DNA from: Magnetospira sp. QH-2
GTDB taxonomy: Bacteria; Pseudomonadota; Alphaproteobacteria; Rhodospirillales; Magnetospiraceae
NCBI RefSeq assembly: GCF_000968135.1
Contig: NZ_FO538765.1
Location: forward strand, 945,819-1,009,818
Length of the DNA stretch: 64,000 bases
Direction of reading: 5' to 3'
A program made the position numbers and the translations under genes. Below the pieces are notes generated by a model. The model did no database searches. It was given only the letters and a program-made list of their open reading frames with translations, and was not told the origin of the DNA. Below, piece by piece: positions 42,932 through 53,537 of this stretch. Numbering within the stretch: the stretch's first letter is position 1; the number at the start of each line of letters is the position of its first letter.

Positions 42932-43204
42932 ATGCCCGTCGCCGAAACCATGAAAAACAAGCTGACTGAAGCCTTGGCGCCCGTCGCTTTGGAAGTGATC
43001 GACGATTCCCATCGCCATGCCGGTCACGCCGGGGCCAACCCCAAGGGCGAAAGCCATTTCAATGTGCGGGTGGTATCGGCAGCCTTTGAAGGAAAAAGCC
43101 GGGTCGAGCGTCAGCGCATGGTCTATGGGGTGTTGGCCGAGGAAATGGCCGGGCCGGTGCATGCCCTGCAGCTCTCGACCCAGACTCCAGATGAGGTTGT
43201 TTAA
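42932..43204 (+). CDS. bolA: BolA-family protein
   Basis: A 90-residue BolA: the family core VIDDSHRHAGHAGANPKGESHFNV with the ligand histidines, and the HALQLST strand near the end. BolA proteins bind monothiol glutaredoxins and [2Fe-2S] clusters. AAGGA precedes ATG 42932. The TAA stop (43202-43204) is the first three bases of an inserted terminal-inverted-repeat element, so the repeat defines the C-terminus. Confidence 0.92.
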   Translation: MPVAETMKNKLTEALAPVALEVIDDSHRHAGHAGANPKGESHFNVRVVSAAFEGKSRVERQRMVYGVLAEEMAGPVHALQLSTQTPDEVV

Positions 43205-43359
43205 CAGGCTGCTGAAAAAGTGTTGTCCGACGGCCCGCCTCGCCCTTCGACAAGCTCAGGGTGAGGCTAACATGTTGAAAATTCGAAGGACCTCATGCTG
43301 AGCTTGTCGAAGCATGTGTCGCCACAGGCTCGAAATCGGACTTTTTCAGCAGCCTGTTA
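43202..43359. repeat. MITE-like element with perfect 20-base terminal inverted repeats
   Basis: A 158-base element with ends TAACAGGCTGCTGAAAAAGT and its exact reverse complement. Its interior carries the CTTCGACAAGCTCAG segment and an inverted partner. It lies between convergent bolA and rodA, and its two outer TAA triplets (43202-43204, and 43357-43359 on the other strand) are the stop codons of those genes. Related copies are at 11491-11669 and 50800-50897; a 13-base fragment is at 49302-49314. It could fold into one long hairpin acting as a bidirectional terminator. Confidence 0.9.
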
Positions 43360-44505
43360 GAACTCCGAGGCCGACCCACGTGGTCCGATCACCGCGTCTC
43401 GATGGATATAGACGCTCATCACCAGCCCGAACCCGAGCATCAAGGTCAGCATGGCCGTGCCGCCGTAGGAAATCAGCGGTAGCGGCACGCCGACCACGGG
43501 GATCAGTCCCATGACCATGGCAATGTTGATGAACACATAAAGGAAGAAGGTCGAGGTGATGCCGATGGCCACCAACCGCCCGAACTGATTGCGTGAGCGC
43601 AAGGCGATGGCAAACCCGAAGGCCAGGATCAGCACATAAAGCCCCAACAATGTCAGTCCGCCCAGCATGCCGAATTCTTCGGCCAGCATGGTGAAGATAA
43701 AATCGGTCTGTTTTTCCGGCAGGAAACTCAGGTGGCTCTGGGTGCCCTGCATGAAGCCTTTGCCCGTCAGCCCTCCGGCGCCCAGCGCGATCTTCGATTG
43801 AGTGATGTGATACCCGGCGCCCAGCGGATCGCGACCCGGGTCCAGGAAGGTCAGCACCCGGCTTTGCTGATAGTCATGCATCAACTGCCAGGCCACCGGC
43901 AAACTCCCCAGGGCGGCAAGCCCGGTGACCACAAAAATCCAGGTCCGTACCCCTGCCATGTAAAACACCACGACGGCGGTGGCGGCAAGCATCAAGGTGG
44001 TCCCCAGATCCGGTTGACGCAGCACCAGCACGGCGGGCAGCGCCACCATGAACAATGGCGGCAGAAGGATGGAAAGACGTCCGATATCTTCCAGGCTGAT
44101 GCTATGGAAATACCGGCCCAGGGCCAGCACCAGAGCGATCTTCATGACTTCCGAAGGCTGCAGGGTGATGAATCCCAAATCAATCCAGCGCTGGGCGCCC
44201 ATGCCGATGAAGCCCATGAACTCCACGGCGACAAGCATGACCAGCGCAATGAAATAGAAGGCGTAGGCGTAGCGGAGCCAGGATCGAATATCCACCAGAG
44301 CAACAAAAATCATCAAGCCCAAGCCCATGGCAAAGCGAACGGCCTGGCGCGAGGCCCAGGGGTGCCAGTCGCCATTGGCGGCCGAATACAGCATGCCAAT
44401 CCCCACCGCTGCCGCGACAGAGAGCAGAAACACCAGCATCCAATTCATGTGCAGCAGTTTTTCGCCGACGGTCATGCGGGCGTTCTGGGCGATTTCACGG
44501 CTCAT
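43357..44505 (-). CDS. rodA: Peptidoglycan glycosyltransferase RodA
   Basis: A 382-residue SEDS-family protein with ten helices: GAQRWIDLGFITLQPSE, RQPDLGTTLM, GLTGKGFMQGTQSHLSFLPEKQTDFIFTMLAEE and VGVPLPLISYGGTAM are the conserved RodA segments, with the catalytic Asp in PEKQTDF. It polymerises glycan strands during elongation, with PBP2. The start ATG overlaps the mrdA stop. The stop codon is contributed by the end of the MITE-like repeat; the tail (VIGPRGSASEF) is of normal length. Confidence 0.94.
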   Translation of the reverse strand: MSREIAQNARMTVGEKLLHMNWMLVFLLSVAAAVGIGMLYSAANGDWHPWASRQAVRFAMGLGLMIFVALVDIRSWLRYAYAFYFIALVMLVAVEFMGFIGMGAQRWIDLGFITLQPSEVMKIALVLALGRYFHSISLEDIGRLSILLPPLFMVALPAVLVLRQPDLGTTLMLAATAVVVFYMAGVRTWIFVVTGLAALGSLPVAWQLMHDYQQSRVLTFLDPGRDPLGAGYHITQSKIALGAGGLTGKGFMQGTQSHLSFLPEKQTDFIFTMLAEEFGMLGGLTLLGLYVLILAFGFAIALRSRNQFGRLVAIGITSTFFLYVFINIAMVMGLIPVVGVPLPLISYGGTAMLTLMLGFGLVMSVYIHRDAVIGPRGSASEF

Positions 44506-46385
44506 GCGGGCTCTTCCTGATCGACCGAGGCAGACGGAGTGGAGGTCGGGTGCGAACGAGCCGGGTCCCGCCGCTGGGTCTCGATCAGGATATCGCGGGC
44601 GATCGGTGCGGCGACTTTCGAGCCACCGCCGCCATGTTCGACCAACACACTGACCGCGTAGCGCGGCGCATGGACAGGGGCAAAGCCCACGAACAGCGCG
44701 TGATCCCGCTCTTTCCACGGCAGTTCGTCGTTTTTCAATACCCGGGTTTCCCGTTCCGCCTTGGTGATCCGGCGGACCTGAGCGGTGCCCGTCTTGCCGG
44801 CCATTTCCATGCCTTCTTCCGTGATCTTCGAGCCGCGGGCGGTGCCGCGGGGGCCGTTTACGACCGACGACATGGCTTCAAGGACCATTTTCAAATGGCT
44901 GGGCACCAGACCGAGGGATTTTGTTTCGGCGGCCTTGCGCGGCTCGGTGCCGTCGGAAGAAACCTGTTCGGCGGTCAGATACGGCGTGATTTCCTTGCCG
45001 CCGTTGGCCAGACGGGCTGTCATCACCGCCAACTGAAGGGGAGTGGTCAGAACATAGCCCTGTCCGATACCGGTGATCAGGGTCTCGCCTCCCTGCCAAG
45101 GCTGGCCGATCGTCGCCCGTTTCCAGTCGCGGGTCGGAATCAGGCCGGTACGTTCGCCGGGCAGGTCAATGTCGAGGCGGGTACCCAGGCCCAAGCGCTG
45201 GGCCATCGCCGCGATGCGGTCGACGCCGGTTTTGCGGGCGATATCATAGAAATAGACATCGCAGGAATGCTGAATGGCATCGTGCAGATTCATGGCACCA
45301 TGGCCACCGCGCTTCCAACAATGGAAGCGGGCATTGCCAAGAGTGGTGTGGCCGTTGCAGAAAATCTCGGTTTCCGGCGTGATCACACCCCGCTCCAAGG
45401 CGGCCAAGGCGACCACCATTTTAAAGGTGGATCCGGGGGCATACTGTCCGGCGACGGCCTTGTTGGTCAGAGGGGCGCGGGGATTGGAGACGAGTTTCTT
45501 CCACTGACGCGAAGAGAGCCCCTTGTTGAAGTCGTTGGGGTCGTAGGCAGGGGATGAGACCATGGCCATGACGGCGCCGGTATGGATATCCAACACCACC
45601 GCCGCGGCACTTTCCTCGCCCAGCCGTTCCGCTACGACCTTTTGAAGATCCAGATCGATGGTCAAGGCGACTTCGGTACCTGGCTGGCCCTCATTGCGGG
45701 CGATTTCCTTGATCACCCGCCCAAAGGCATTGACCTCGACTTGGCTGGTGCCGCCACTGCCGCGCAGGGCCAGATCATAGACTTTTTCCAGTCCCGCCTT
45801 GCCGATCCGGAAGCCGGGAAGCTGTAGCAGCGGATCGCCGGTCTGTTCGGCTTCCGAAACCGCCGCCACATAGCCCAGAAGATGGGCCAGTTCCTTGCCG
45901 TGGGGATAATGCCGGGTCTGCCCCACGTCGATTAAGGCGCCGGGCAGGTCGGGGGTATTGACCTCGATGCGGGCCATGTCCTGCCAAGTCAGGTTCTCCT
46001 TGACCGTCACCGGCACGAAACTGCGTTTGCGGCGCACATCGCGCATGACCCGTTGGCGTTCATGGTCGGAAATGGGAATGATGGCGCTCAGGGCGTCCAA
46101 GGTGGCATTCAGGTCGGCGGTTTGTTCCGCGACCACCAGAACGCGATAGTTTTCGCGGTTCTCGGCCAATCGCCGCCCCAAATGATCGACAATATGGCCG
46201 CGCGGCGGGGGCAGTAGCCGCATGCTGATACGGTTTTCCTCGGCCAACGTGGCATAGCGCTCGGCTTCCATGACCTGCAGATAGTACATGCGACCGACCA
46301 GGGTCGAGAGCAGCAACGCTTGTCCGCCGCCCAGAACCGCAGCCCGGCGGGAGAAAATCTTGACGCGGTCGTTGTCTCCATGCAT
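44502..46385 (-). CDS. mrdA: Penicillin-binding protein 2 (transpeptidase)
   Basis: A 627-residue class B PBP: an N-terminal anchor (ALLLSTLVGRMYYLQVM), a dimerisation domain, and the transpeptidase domain with the catalytic serine in GSTFKMVVAL, a SxN-type motif (SCD variant), and KTGTAQV. The C-terminal extension after the domain is Arg/Pro/Ser-rich. It crosslinks peptidoglycan in the elongasome with RodA and MreBCD. Confidence 0.95.
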   Translation of the reverse strand: MHGDNDRVKIFSRRAAVLGGGQALLLSTLVGRMYYLQVMEAERYATLAEENRISMRLLPPPRGHIVDHLGRRLAENRENYRVLVVAEQTADLNATLDALSAIIPISDHERQRVMRDVRRKRSFVPVTVKENLTWQDMARIEVNTPDLPGALIDVGQTRHYPHGKELAHLLGYVAAVSEAEQTGDPLLQLPGFRIGKAGLEKVYDLALRGSGGTSQVEVNAFGRVIKEIARNEGQPGTEVALTIDLDLQKVVAERLGEESAAAVVLDIHTGAVMAMVSSPAYDPNDFNKGLSSRQWKKLVSNPRAPLTNKAVAGQYAPGSTFKMVVALAALERGVITPETEIFCNGHTTLGNARFHCWKRGGHGAMNLHDAIQHSCDVYFYDIARKTGVDRIAAMAQRLGLGTRLDIDLPGERTGLIPTRDWKRATIGQPWQGGETLITGIGQGYVLTTPLQLAVMTARLANGGKEITPYLTAEQVSSDGTEPRKAAETKSLGLVPSHLKMVLEAMSSVVNGPRGTARGSKITEEGMEMAGKTGTAQVRRITKAERETRVLKNDELPWKERDHALFVGFAPVHAPRYAVSVLVEHGGGGSKVAAPIARDILIETQRRDPARSHPTSTPSASVDQEEPA

Positions 46386-46397
46386 GCCGTGCGCCGC

Positions 46398-46913
46398 CTA
46401 TTCCTGTCGCAACACGGTCTGCTGCCAACGGATCAGGCTCCAAGACAGCAGGGGGAAAAAGCCGATGGTGACCATATATTGGTACGTCAACGCGTGCAGG
46501 TCCAGCACCGCGCCGTGGAAAGCCGACATCAAAGCCCAAAGCTGGAGGGCCGCGGCCCCGAGAATCAGCGAAAAGCCCATCCAGACAATAAGAAAGGATT
46601 TTCCGGCCAGAAACCGGTTCTGCCAGACCACGATACCTTGTACCGTCAAGTAGACGAGGCAGCTCATGCCCAAAGGCAGGCCGCCAAGAATATCCTGCAC
46701 CAAAGCCAGGGCGAAGACCGCCCCCGGCGGCAACAGGTCCGGGCGATAGACCGCCCAATGATACACCGAGGCCAAGGCCAATAGCGGCGTGATGCGCGCC
46801 ATGCCCTCGATTTGCAGGGGAACAACACCCGCCAGCACCAAAATCAGGGTCAACCCGAAGGGCGTAAGGTTGCGGGCCAATTGATCCATGCGCTGCCAGA
46901 AGGATGGCTTCAT
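46398..46913 (-). CDS. mreD: Rod-shape protein MreD
   Basis: A 171-residue membrane protein with about five helices and the MreD hallmarks (PDLLPPGAVFALALVQDILGGLPLGMSCLVYL). It links MreC to the elongasome. Its start overlaps the mreC stop by four bases and mrdA starts 12 bases downstream. Confidence 0.9.
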   Translation of the reverse strand: MKPSFWQRMDQLARNLTPFGLTLILVLAGVVPLQIEGMARITPLLALASVYHWAVYRPDLLPPGAVFALALVQDILGGLPLGMSCLVYLTVQGIVVWQNRFLAGKSFLIVWMGFSLILGAAALQLWALMSAFHGAVLDLHALTYQYMVTIGFFPLLSWSLIRWQQTVLRQE

Positions 46914-47788
46914 GGTGCGTCCGCTTCCTGTTGCGGCAAGGTCGCGGGCAGGATGCCGGTCAGGCCCAGATCCACCACGCGGAGGTATTCCAAGCGATGC
47001 CGATCGACAAAGGGCTGTACTTGGACCAGGCCGTCGGTGACCGACGAAACGATGCCCACCGGCACACCGGGAGGCAGGGCGCCCGCGTGACCCGAGGTGA
47101 TGATGCGGTCGCCGGGTGAAACGGTCGCGCCGTTGGGGAGGTACATCAGACGCGGGCGGTCCTGGTTGTCGCCAGCCAGAATGGCCCGGGTGCGGGTGGA
47201 TTCCACCAGCACCGGAATACGGGAGTTGAGATCGGTAATCAGCAGAATGCGGGCGGATCGATGTCCGACGCTGGCCACGCGACCAACCAGCCCATCGCCG
47301 GTCAGCGCTGCCTGGCCCTTTTTTACGCCGTCCCGCTGTCCGGCGTTGAGGATCAGGCTATGGGCAAAGGCACCGCCCTGGTCGCCAATGACCCGACCGG
47401 TTACGAAAGTCGCGTTGGTCGGCGGCACATAAGCGGAAAGCTCCCGCAGGCTGACATTTTCGCTTTCCAGGTTGCGGGCCGCGGATTGCCACTGAAGCAG
47501 GCGGATGTTTTCTTCGCGCAGGCGGGCATTCTCTTCGCGAAGATGGCCCAGTTCCTGAACTTCCGCAATGACCCGATCCATCGCGTCCACCGGGCGTGTG
47601 ACCAAATCGAGGATCGGCGCAAAGGCATCGACCACCTGGGCGCGGAAGCGATCCACCAGCACGGTATCGGCCTTGGAGAGCATCAAAAGGGTAAAGGCGG
47701 CCAGGATCAGCGACACATATGTGAAGCGCTGAATCATCTGCCGAATGGCAATAATACGAGGGACCGAACCCGGTCTCTGACCTACCAT
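46910..47788 (-). CDS. mreC: Rod-shape protein MreC
   Basis: A 292-residue protein: one membrane helix (about 21-40), a coiled-coil (about 70-110, EENARLREENIRLLQ), then the periplasmic beta-sandwich region with DGLVGRVASVGHRSARILLITD and SGHAGALPPGVPVGIVSSV. It organises the elongation machinery. It is downstream of mreB with a 92-base gap that holds a palindrome. Confidence 0.93.
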   Translation of the reverse strand: MVGQRPGSVPRIIAIRQMIQRFTYVSLILAAFTLLMLSKADTVLVDRFRAQVVDAFAPILDLVTRPVDAMDRVIAEVQELGHLREENARLREENIRLLQWQSAARNLESENVSLRELSAYVPPTNATFVTGRVIGDQGGAFAHSLILNAGQRDGVKKGQAALTGDGLVGRVASVGHRSARILLITDLNSRIPVLVESTRTRAILAGDNQDRPRLMYLPNGATVSPGDRIITSGHAGALPPGVPVGIVSSVTDGLVQVQPFVDRHRLEYLRVVDLGLTGILPATLPQQEADAP

Positions 47789-47829
47789 GTAAACGAACCG
47801 CCTTGTATCGTCACCGTCTTTCTTGTCTG

Positions 47830-47847
47830 GTGAAACAGTTCACCACA
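47830..47847. promoter_or_regulatory. Palindrome between mreB and mreC
   Basis: TGGTGAAACAGTTCACCA is a perfect inverted repeat (seven-base arms, ACAG loop). It is flanked by further complementary CCGTCTTT/GAAGACGG sequences, so the gap could fold into a longer structured stem. It may be an operator or an attenuator adjusting the mreC level relative to mreB. Confidence 0.4.
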
Positions 47848-47880
47848 TAGGACCTTGCCCGAAGACGGTTAACAATCCTT

Positions 47881-49557
<1,677 letters not shown>

Positions 49558-50586
49558 TTAGATGGCGGTCTCCTCCTTGCGGTACTGGAAGTCCGTGCCG
49601 TCGATCCACATGCGATGCATGATTACGGCGAGACGCGGGCAACGGCTACCTTGGCGCGTTTCATCCCGCGCCTTTGGCGACCGCGAGCCCCCAGTGTTTG
49701 AGCCAGGACCAACGGCGGGTTCGAGTGAGAAGTGCATTGGCGGCCTCGAACAAAAGCCAACGAACCATGGCATCTCCGCACTTGCTGATGGGGCCGCTTC
49801 GGTCCTGCTCTCCCGAGGCGTATCTGCGTGGGACAAGCCCGAAGTGGGCGCCGACCATGACCGACTTTTGAAACCGTTCCGGCACGTCGAGTCCTGTCCT
49901 GAAAGCGAGGGCGGTAACCGGGCCGACGCCGGGAACGGTCATCAGGCGCCGGCAAACGCTATCATCGCGCGCACGCATGAAACCTGCCGGTCGAGCTTGT
50001 CGAGTTGTTCGAGCAAGGCTTGGCGCGCACAGAAGAGCGGCTCGGCGGCTGCGCTGAGGTGCGGGTTATCAGCCGTCAATTCCCGAACCCGCGCCGCGAA
50101 AAGGCGTCCGCGCGCCATACCGACCTTGAGGCCGAAAGCTTTCAATGTTCCTCGTACCGTATTGGACAACTGACGGACCTGATGAACCAGGGTCTCCCGA
50201 TGGGTCAGCACCATCCGGAGCTCCTGACTGCGCGCGGTCTTGACGTGGGTCGCGCGGTACAAACCGGTCCGCATCGCCTGGCTGATCAAGCGGGCGTCGC
50301 GACGGTCCGTCTTGACTGGGCTGGCGCTGGCAAAGGCCTTCATTTGCCGGGTCTCGATACAAATCACAGGGAGGCCCCGACTGGACAGTCCTGCGTACAG
50401 CCAAGGCGCCAGAGGGCCAGCTTCCAACCCAATTCGCGCAAAAACACGCCCGCTTTCCTCGAGCCAAGTGGCGACCGCCTCGGGTGTGCTTGACACCTTG
50501 CCTTCGCGAATGACGGTTCCCTTTGCATCAATCTCACAGATCGAAATGCTTGCCATCGATACGTCCATTCCAACAAAATACTCCAT
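49558..50586 (-). pseudogene. IS110-family transposase, frameshifted
   Basis: The first frame from ATG 50586 (MEYFVGMDVSMASISIC) holds the DEDD RuvC-like domain: D in GMDVS, E in LEAGPLAPWLY, and the D pair of KTDRRDARL. It ends near 49942. The C-terminal domain continues in a second frame (49978-49661: RRLMTVPGVGPVTALAF, MVGAHFGLVPRRYASGE) with the serine-type motif. Two further frame changes are needed to reach MKRAKVAVAR and then RLAVIMHRMWIDGTDF, ending at 49558. At least three frameshifts make it inactive. Confidence 0.85.
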
Positions 50587-50658
50587 AGCTGGTCTCCTCT
50601 GTTCCATGTCCAGGAATTGACCCGGATACTTGATCAAGACCGAGTGTGGAGACCAGCT
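50587..50658 (-). promoter_or_regulatory. Inverted repeat burying the transposase ribosome-binding site
   Basis: AGCTGGTCTCC (50587-50597) and GGAGACCAGCT (50648-50658) are perfect 11-base partners around the transposase leader, with an inner CTTGATCAAG palindrome. In the transcript the copy next to the start codon contains the GGAG ribosome site, so a read-through transcript would fold and hide it, a control used by several insertion sequences. Confidence 0.5.
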
Positions 50659-50664
50659 GACTGT

Positions 50665-50770
50665 CTAGCGCGTGTCGGGTCCAATCGGACCGCTAGACAC
50701 GCGCGACCTTATTGGAATCGATCACGTTTTTCATGTTTGATCGAATCCGATCAAACACGACGTGATCTAG
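50665..50770. repeat. Dispersed palindromic repeat, copy C (inverted)
   Basis: 106 bases, CTAG-bounded, the reverse complement of copies A and B with a few changes; both internal inverted repeats are intact. It lies immediately beyond the IS110 remnant. Confidence 0.85.
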
Positions 50771-50799
50771 GCAATCCCTGACTGCTCGATTACCGCCAT

Positions 50800-50897
50800 C
50801 TGAAAAAGTCTGATTTCGAGCTTGTGGCGACACTTGCTTCGACAGGCTCAGCATGAGGGTTGGTGCTCCATCCTCATCCTGAGTCGGTCGAAAGGGG
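50800..50897. repeat. MITE-like element, degenerate partial copy
   Basis: Matches the CTGAAAAAGTCTGATTTCGAGC, GGCGACAC and CTTCGACAGGCTCAGCATGAGG parts of the family, but the outer end and the right inverted repeat are missing. It lies six bases from the end of the flavoprotein gene. Confidence 0.65.
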
Positions 50898-50903
50898 TGC
50901 GGA

Positions 50904-52484
50904 TCAATCCAGGCTGAACCGGCCCGGCGAGAGAATACCGTTGGGGTCGAGCGCCGCCTTGATGGCCCGCGCGGTCTGCCAGAAGGTATCGTCCTTATCG
51001 ACAATCAGGTCCATGTTCTCGATGTCCATGCGGTAGGGCGTCGCCCCCATGTCCATATAGGCCTGATTGAGGGCGCGCATGCAGGCGACGGCCCGTTTGG
51101 CCTGTTCCGGATCGCGCTTGTCGTAATCGATGCTCACCACCCCTTCCATGGTCATGCCATGCATGTTGTTCAGGGTCACGGCAATGTCGAAGCCGAGTTC
51201 CTTGCCAATCTCATCGGTCTTCTGCATGGCATGATTCACCATGTCTTTTTGCATGGGCACAATGGGGCAACAGAACATGATGCCGCCCGGTCCTTTGTCG
51301 GGATTGGTCGGATCAGGGGACGAATCAGCCGTGGTCCAATAGGTACTGTGCAGGGCGGCATTGCTCGGCTCGCCGTGCGGCAGCTTGAGTAGGGGATCCA
51401 TGGCATTGAGGAAGATGCGCGGGTTCTTCAGAGGCAAAAAGTTCAGGGCCGATTTGGCGAATTCGCGGATTCCCGGGGTCATCACCTGGAATTTGCCGAA
51501 CCGTTTCAATTTGCTGCGGATCTTGCGCACGCAATGGATGACGTGGCCCCGCGACCCCATGACGCAGCCCAGGGCACTCCAATCACCGGAAAGCTGACTG
51601 TTGACGATCCTCTCCGCATCTTCGCGGGTCGGATTCATGCCCTGCTCTTTCATGTAATTGTAGATAATCGGTGTGACCGTCACCTGGCTCCGCCGGGCGT
51701 TGCCCACATGCACGACGCTTTCCATCATGCCCTGTTGGGTCAGTTCGCGCATGGCGTCGGCCAGGTCGCCCAGGTCTTCCTTCCGCTTCAGACTGACCAC
51801 GAACGTCGCCTGGAAGGCGGGGATCGGGACCAGCTTAAAGGTGATGCGGGTGACGATGCCCATATTGGACTGAACAAACAGGCTTTCCAGTCCGGGGCCG
51901 ATGCCGAACTTACAGATATTCTGTACCTTGGTCCCGGCAAAGTGGCCGAACCCGGTTTCCAGGATCTCCCCATTCCCCAACACCACCTGCATCTGCTGCA
52001 AAAGCTCGATACGCAAGGTGTTGTAAGCGACGCCGCGTTCCATCATGTTGCCGAGGATGCTGGTCTCGGCCCCGGAGCCGGTGACATCCAGGAAGAATTT
52101 GGAGTTCATCGCCTTCAGGTGCTCCGAGAGCTGGCGTTGGGTCACGCCCGGTTCGATCACCGCATAGCCGAACCTGTCGTCAACCTCGTGGATCTTGTCC
52201 ATGCCCGACAGATCCACCAGCACACAACCGCTTTTCACCGGCAACTTGGAGCCCATGCCCCAGTTGCGGCCCCGACTATAGGAATACAGCGGGACTTTGT
52301 GCGCATTGGCGGCAGCCACCACCTTTTGCACCTGCTCCGTGCTCTTGGGCTTGACGACACCGGGCACGTCTCGCACCAAGCCGCTGGTGTTTTGCGTATA
52401 GCCCTCGACCACGGAAGCATCGGAAATAACGTCCTCGGCAGCCAGATGCTGGGCCACGTCCTTGAAAAAAGCATCAGTTGTCAT
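50904..52484 (-). CDS. FAD-linked oxidase of the VAO/p-cresol methylhydroxylase type
   Basis: A 526-residue flavoprotein: the FAD-binding domain with SYSRGRNWGMGSKLPVKSG (the GRN-GxG loop), VIEPGVTQRQLSEHLKA and SILGNMMERGVAYN, and a C-terminal 4-cresol dehydrogenase-like domain ending LDPNGILSPGRF. GGAGGATACC precedes ATG 52484, which overlaps the phosphopantetheinyl transferase stop, so the two are co-translated. Family members oxidise phenols or alcohols; here it may tailor the lipo-amino acid made by the divergent synthetase. No cytochrome partner is adjacent. Confidence 0.85.
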   Translation of the reverse strand: MTTDAFFKDVAQHLAAEDVISDASVVEGYTQNTSGLVRDVPGVVKPKSTEQVQKVVAAANAHKVPLYSYSRGRNWGMGSKLPVKSGCVLVDLSGMDKIHEVDDRFGYAVIEPGVTQRQLSEHLKAMNSKFFLDVTGSGAETSILGNMMERGVAYNTLRIELLQQMQVVLGNGEILETGFGHFAGTKVQNICKFGIGPGLESLFVQSNMGIVTRITFKLVPIPAFQATFVVSLKRKEDLGDLADAMRELTQQGMMESVVHVGNARRSQVTVTPIIYNYMKEQGMNPTREDAERIVNSQLSGDWSALGCVMGSRGHVIHCVRKIRSKLKRFGKFQVMTPGIREFAKSALNFLPLKNPRIFLNAMDPLLKLPHGEPSNAALHSTYWTTADSSPDPTNPDKGPGGIMFCCPIVPMQKDMVNHAMQKTDEIGKELGFDIAVTLNNMHGMTMEGVVSIDYDKRDPEQAKRAVACMRALNQAYMDMGATPYRMDIENMDLIVDKDDTFWQTARAIKAALDPNGILSPGRFSLD

Positions 52485-53392
52485 GGGTGGTATCCTCCTC
52501 TGAGCGCGTCCCCCGACGCCATGGGTGGGATCCAGCGTCGCGCGACAATGCGCGGCGGCGGGCCCGAAACGGCCAAGGCACCCACATGCCCCGGACTCGG
52601 TTCGAGATGATAGATATTCCAATTGTCGGCTTGATGACGGTCGCCGTCCAGGCTCAATAGTCGTATTGGCTGATCCGGGTCAATGGTCACTTCCACCCGG
52701 TCGGGTTCCAGGGATAGTCCGACCCCCAGCGCCTTGACCACGGCTTCCTTGCGGGTCCAGGCGGCGGCAAAGGCCTGGCGGCGCCGGTCCTTGGAAAGTG
52801 CTTGCAGGTCACGGGCCTCGCCTTCGGTGAACCAAGCCTGAGCCAGTTTCTCGAAATCATCCGGTATTCCGGCAACGGCTTCCACGTCTACTCCCGGTTC
52901 CCGGTGCCGGGCCACCGCGACCATGACTTCCGAAGCTCCGTGCGTGAGGTTGAAATGGAGACCGCCGGCGGCGGCGGTTCCGGCCAACCTTGGTTTGCCA
53001 TGGGGCCCGAGGCTGAAGGCCAAGTCCCTTGCCGGTCGGCCACAATAGGCCGCCAACACCCGGCGCAGGAAACCATGGGCCGATTGATAGCGGCGGCGGT
53101 CCCCCGCACGGTGCAGGCGCGCAGCATGATCGCGTTCTTCGGGTGAAAGGTCGGCGTCATCCATGGGCGAGACGGTTAGAGCATCGAGAGACCAGGACCA
53201 GACATGGACCTCCCCGTCCAACGGGCCGACCGATTCGGGCAACGGCGCACAATGATCGGTAAAAGACACTCCTACCGGATGAGTCCGGCGGTGTTGGGTC
53301 TGCACAATCGCCTTATGCTCCCTCGACACGCCTGCCCTCCTTGGAAGATGCCCCACGAACTTCTTGCCAGTGAAGAAGCTCTCGCCTAGCAT
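52481..53392 (-). CDS. 4'-phosphopantetheinyl transferase (Sfp type)
   Basis: The core shows the Sfp signatures: FSLGPHGKPRLAG, FNLTHG, the GVDVEAVAG magnesium site and the FAAAWTRKEAVVKALGVGLSL helix. It should convert carrier domains of the adjacent synthetase to the active holo form. The N-terminus is uncertain: the frame opens at ATG 53392, giving 303 residues, but the usual start VHVWSWSLD is about 65 residues in; GTG 53269 is an alternative giving a more typical 262 residues. The gene is divergent from the synthetase with a shared 145-base region, indicating joint control. Confidence 0.9.
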   Translation of the reverse strand: MLGESFFTGKKFVGHLPRRAGVSREHKAIVQTQHRRTHPVGVSFTDHCAPLPESVGPLDGEVHVWSWSLDALTVSPMDDADLSPEERDHAARLHRAGDRRRYQSAHGFLRRVLAAYCGRPARDLAFSLGPHGKPRLAGTAAAGGLHFNLTHGASEVMVAVARHREPGVDVEAVAGIPDDFEKLAQAWFTEGEARDLQALSKDRRRQAFAAAWTRKEAVVKALGVGLSLEPDRVEVTIDPDQPIRLLSLDGDRHQADNWNIYHLEPSPGHVGALAVSGPPPRIVARRWIPPMASGDALRGGYHP

Positions 53393-53537
53393 CGGTCATC
53401 TTCCACGCTCGACTGGTCTGAATCAAGCCATTTCATTTATGGTTGAAGGGGATAACCCCAACAACCCTAAGCAAAATTGCGGCTTCCTCGGAATGGTTCA
53501 GTGACGGAATTTCGATGAATGGAACGGATGTTTCCGT

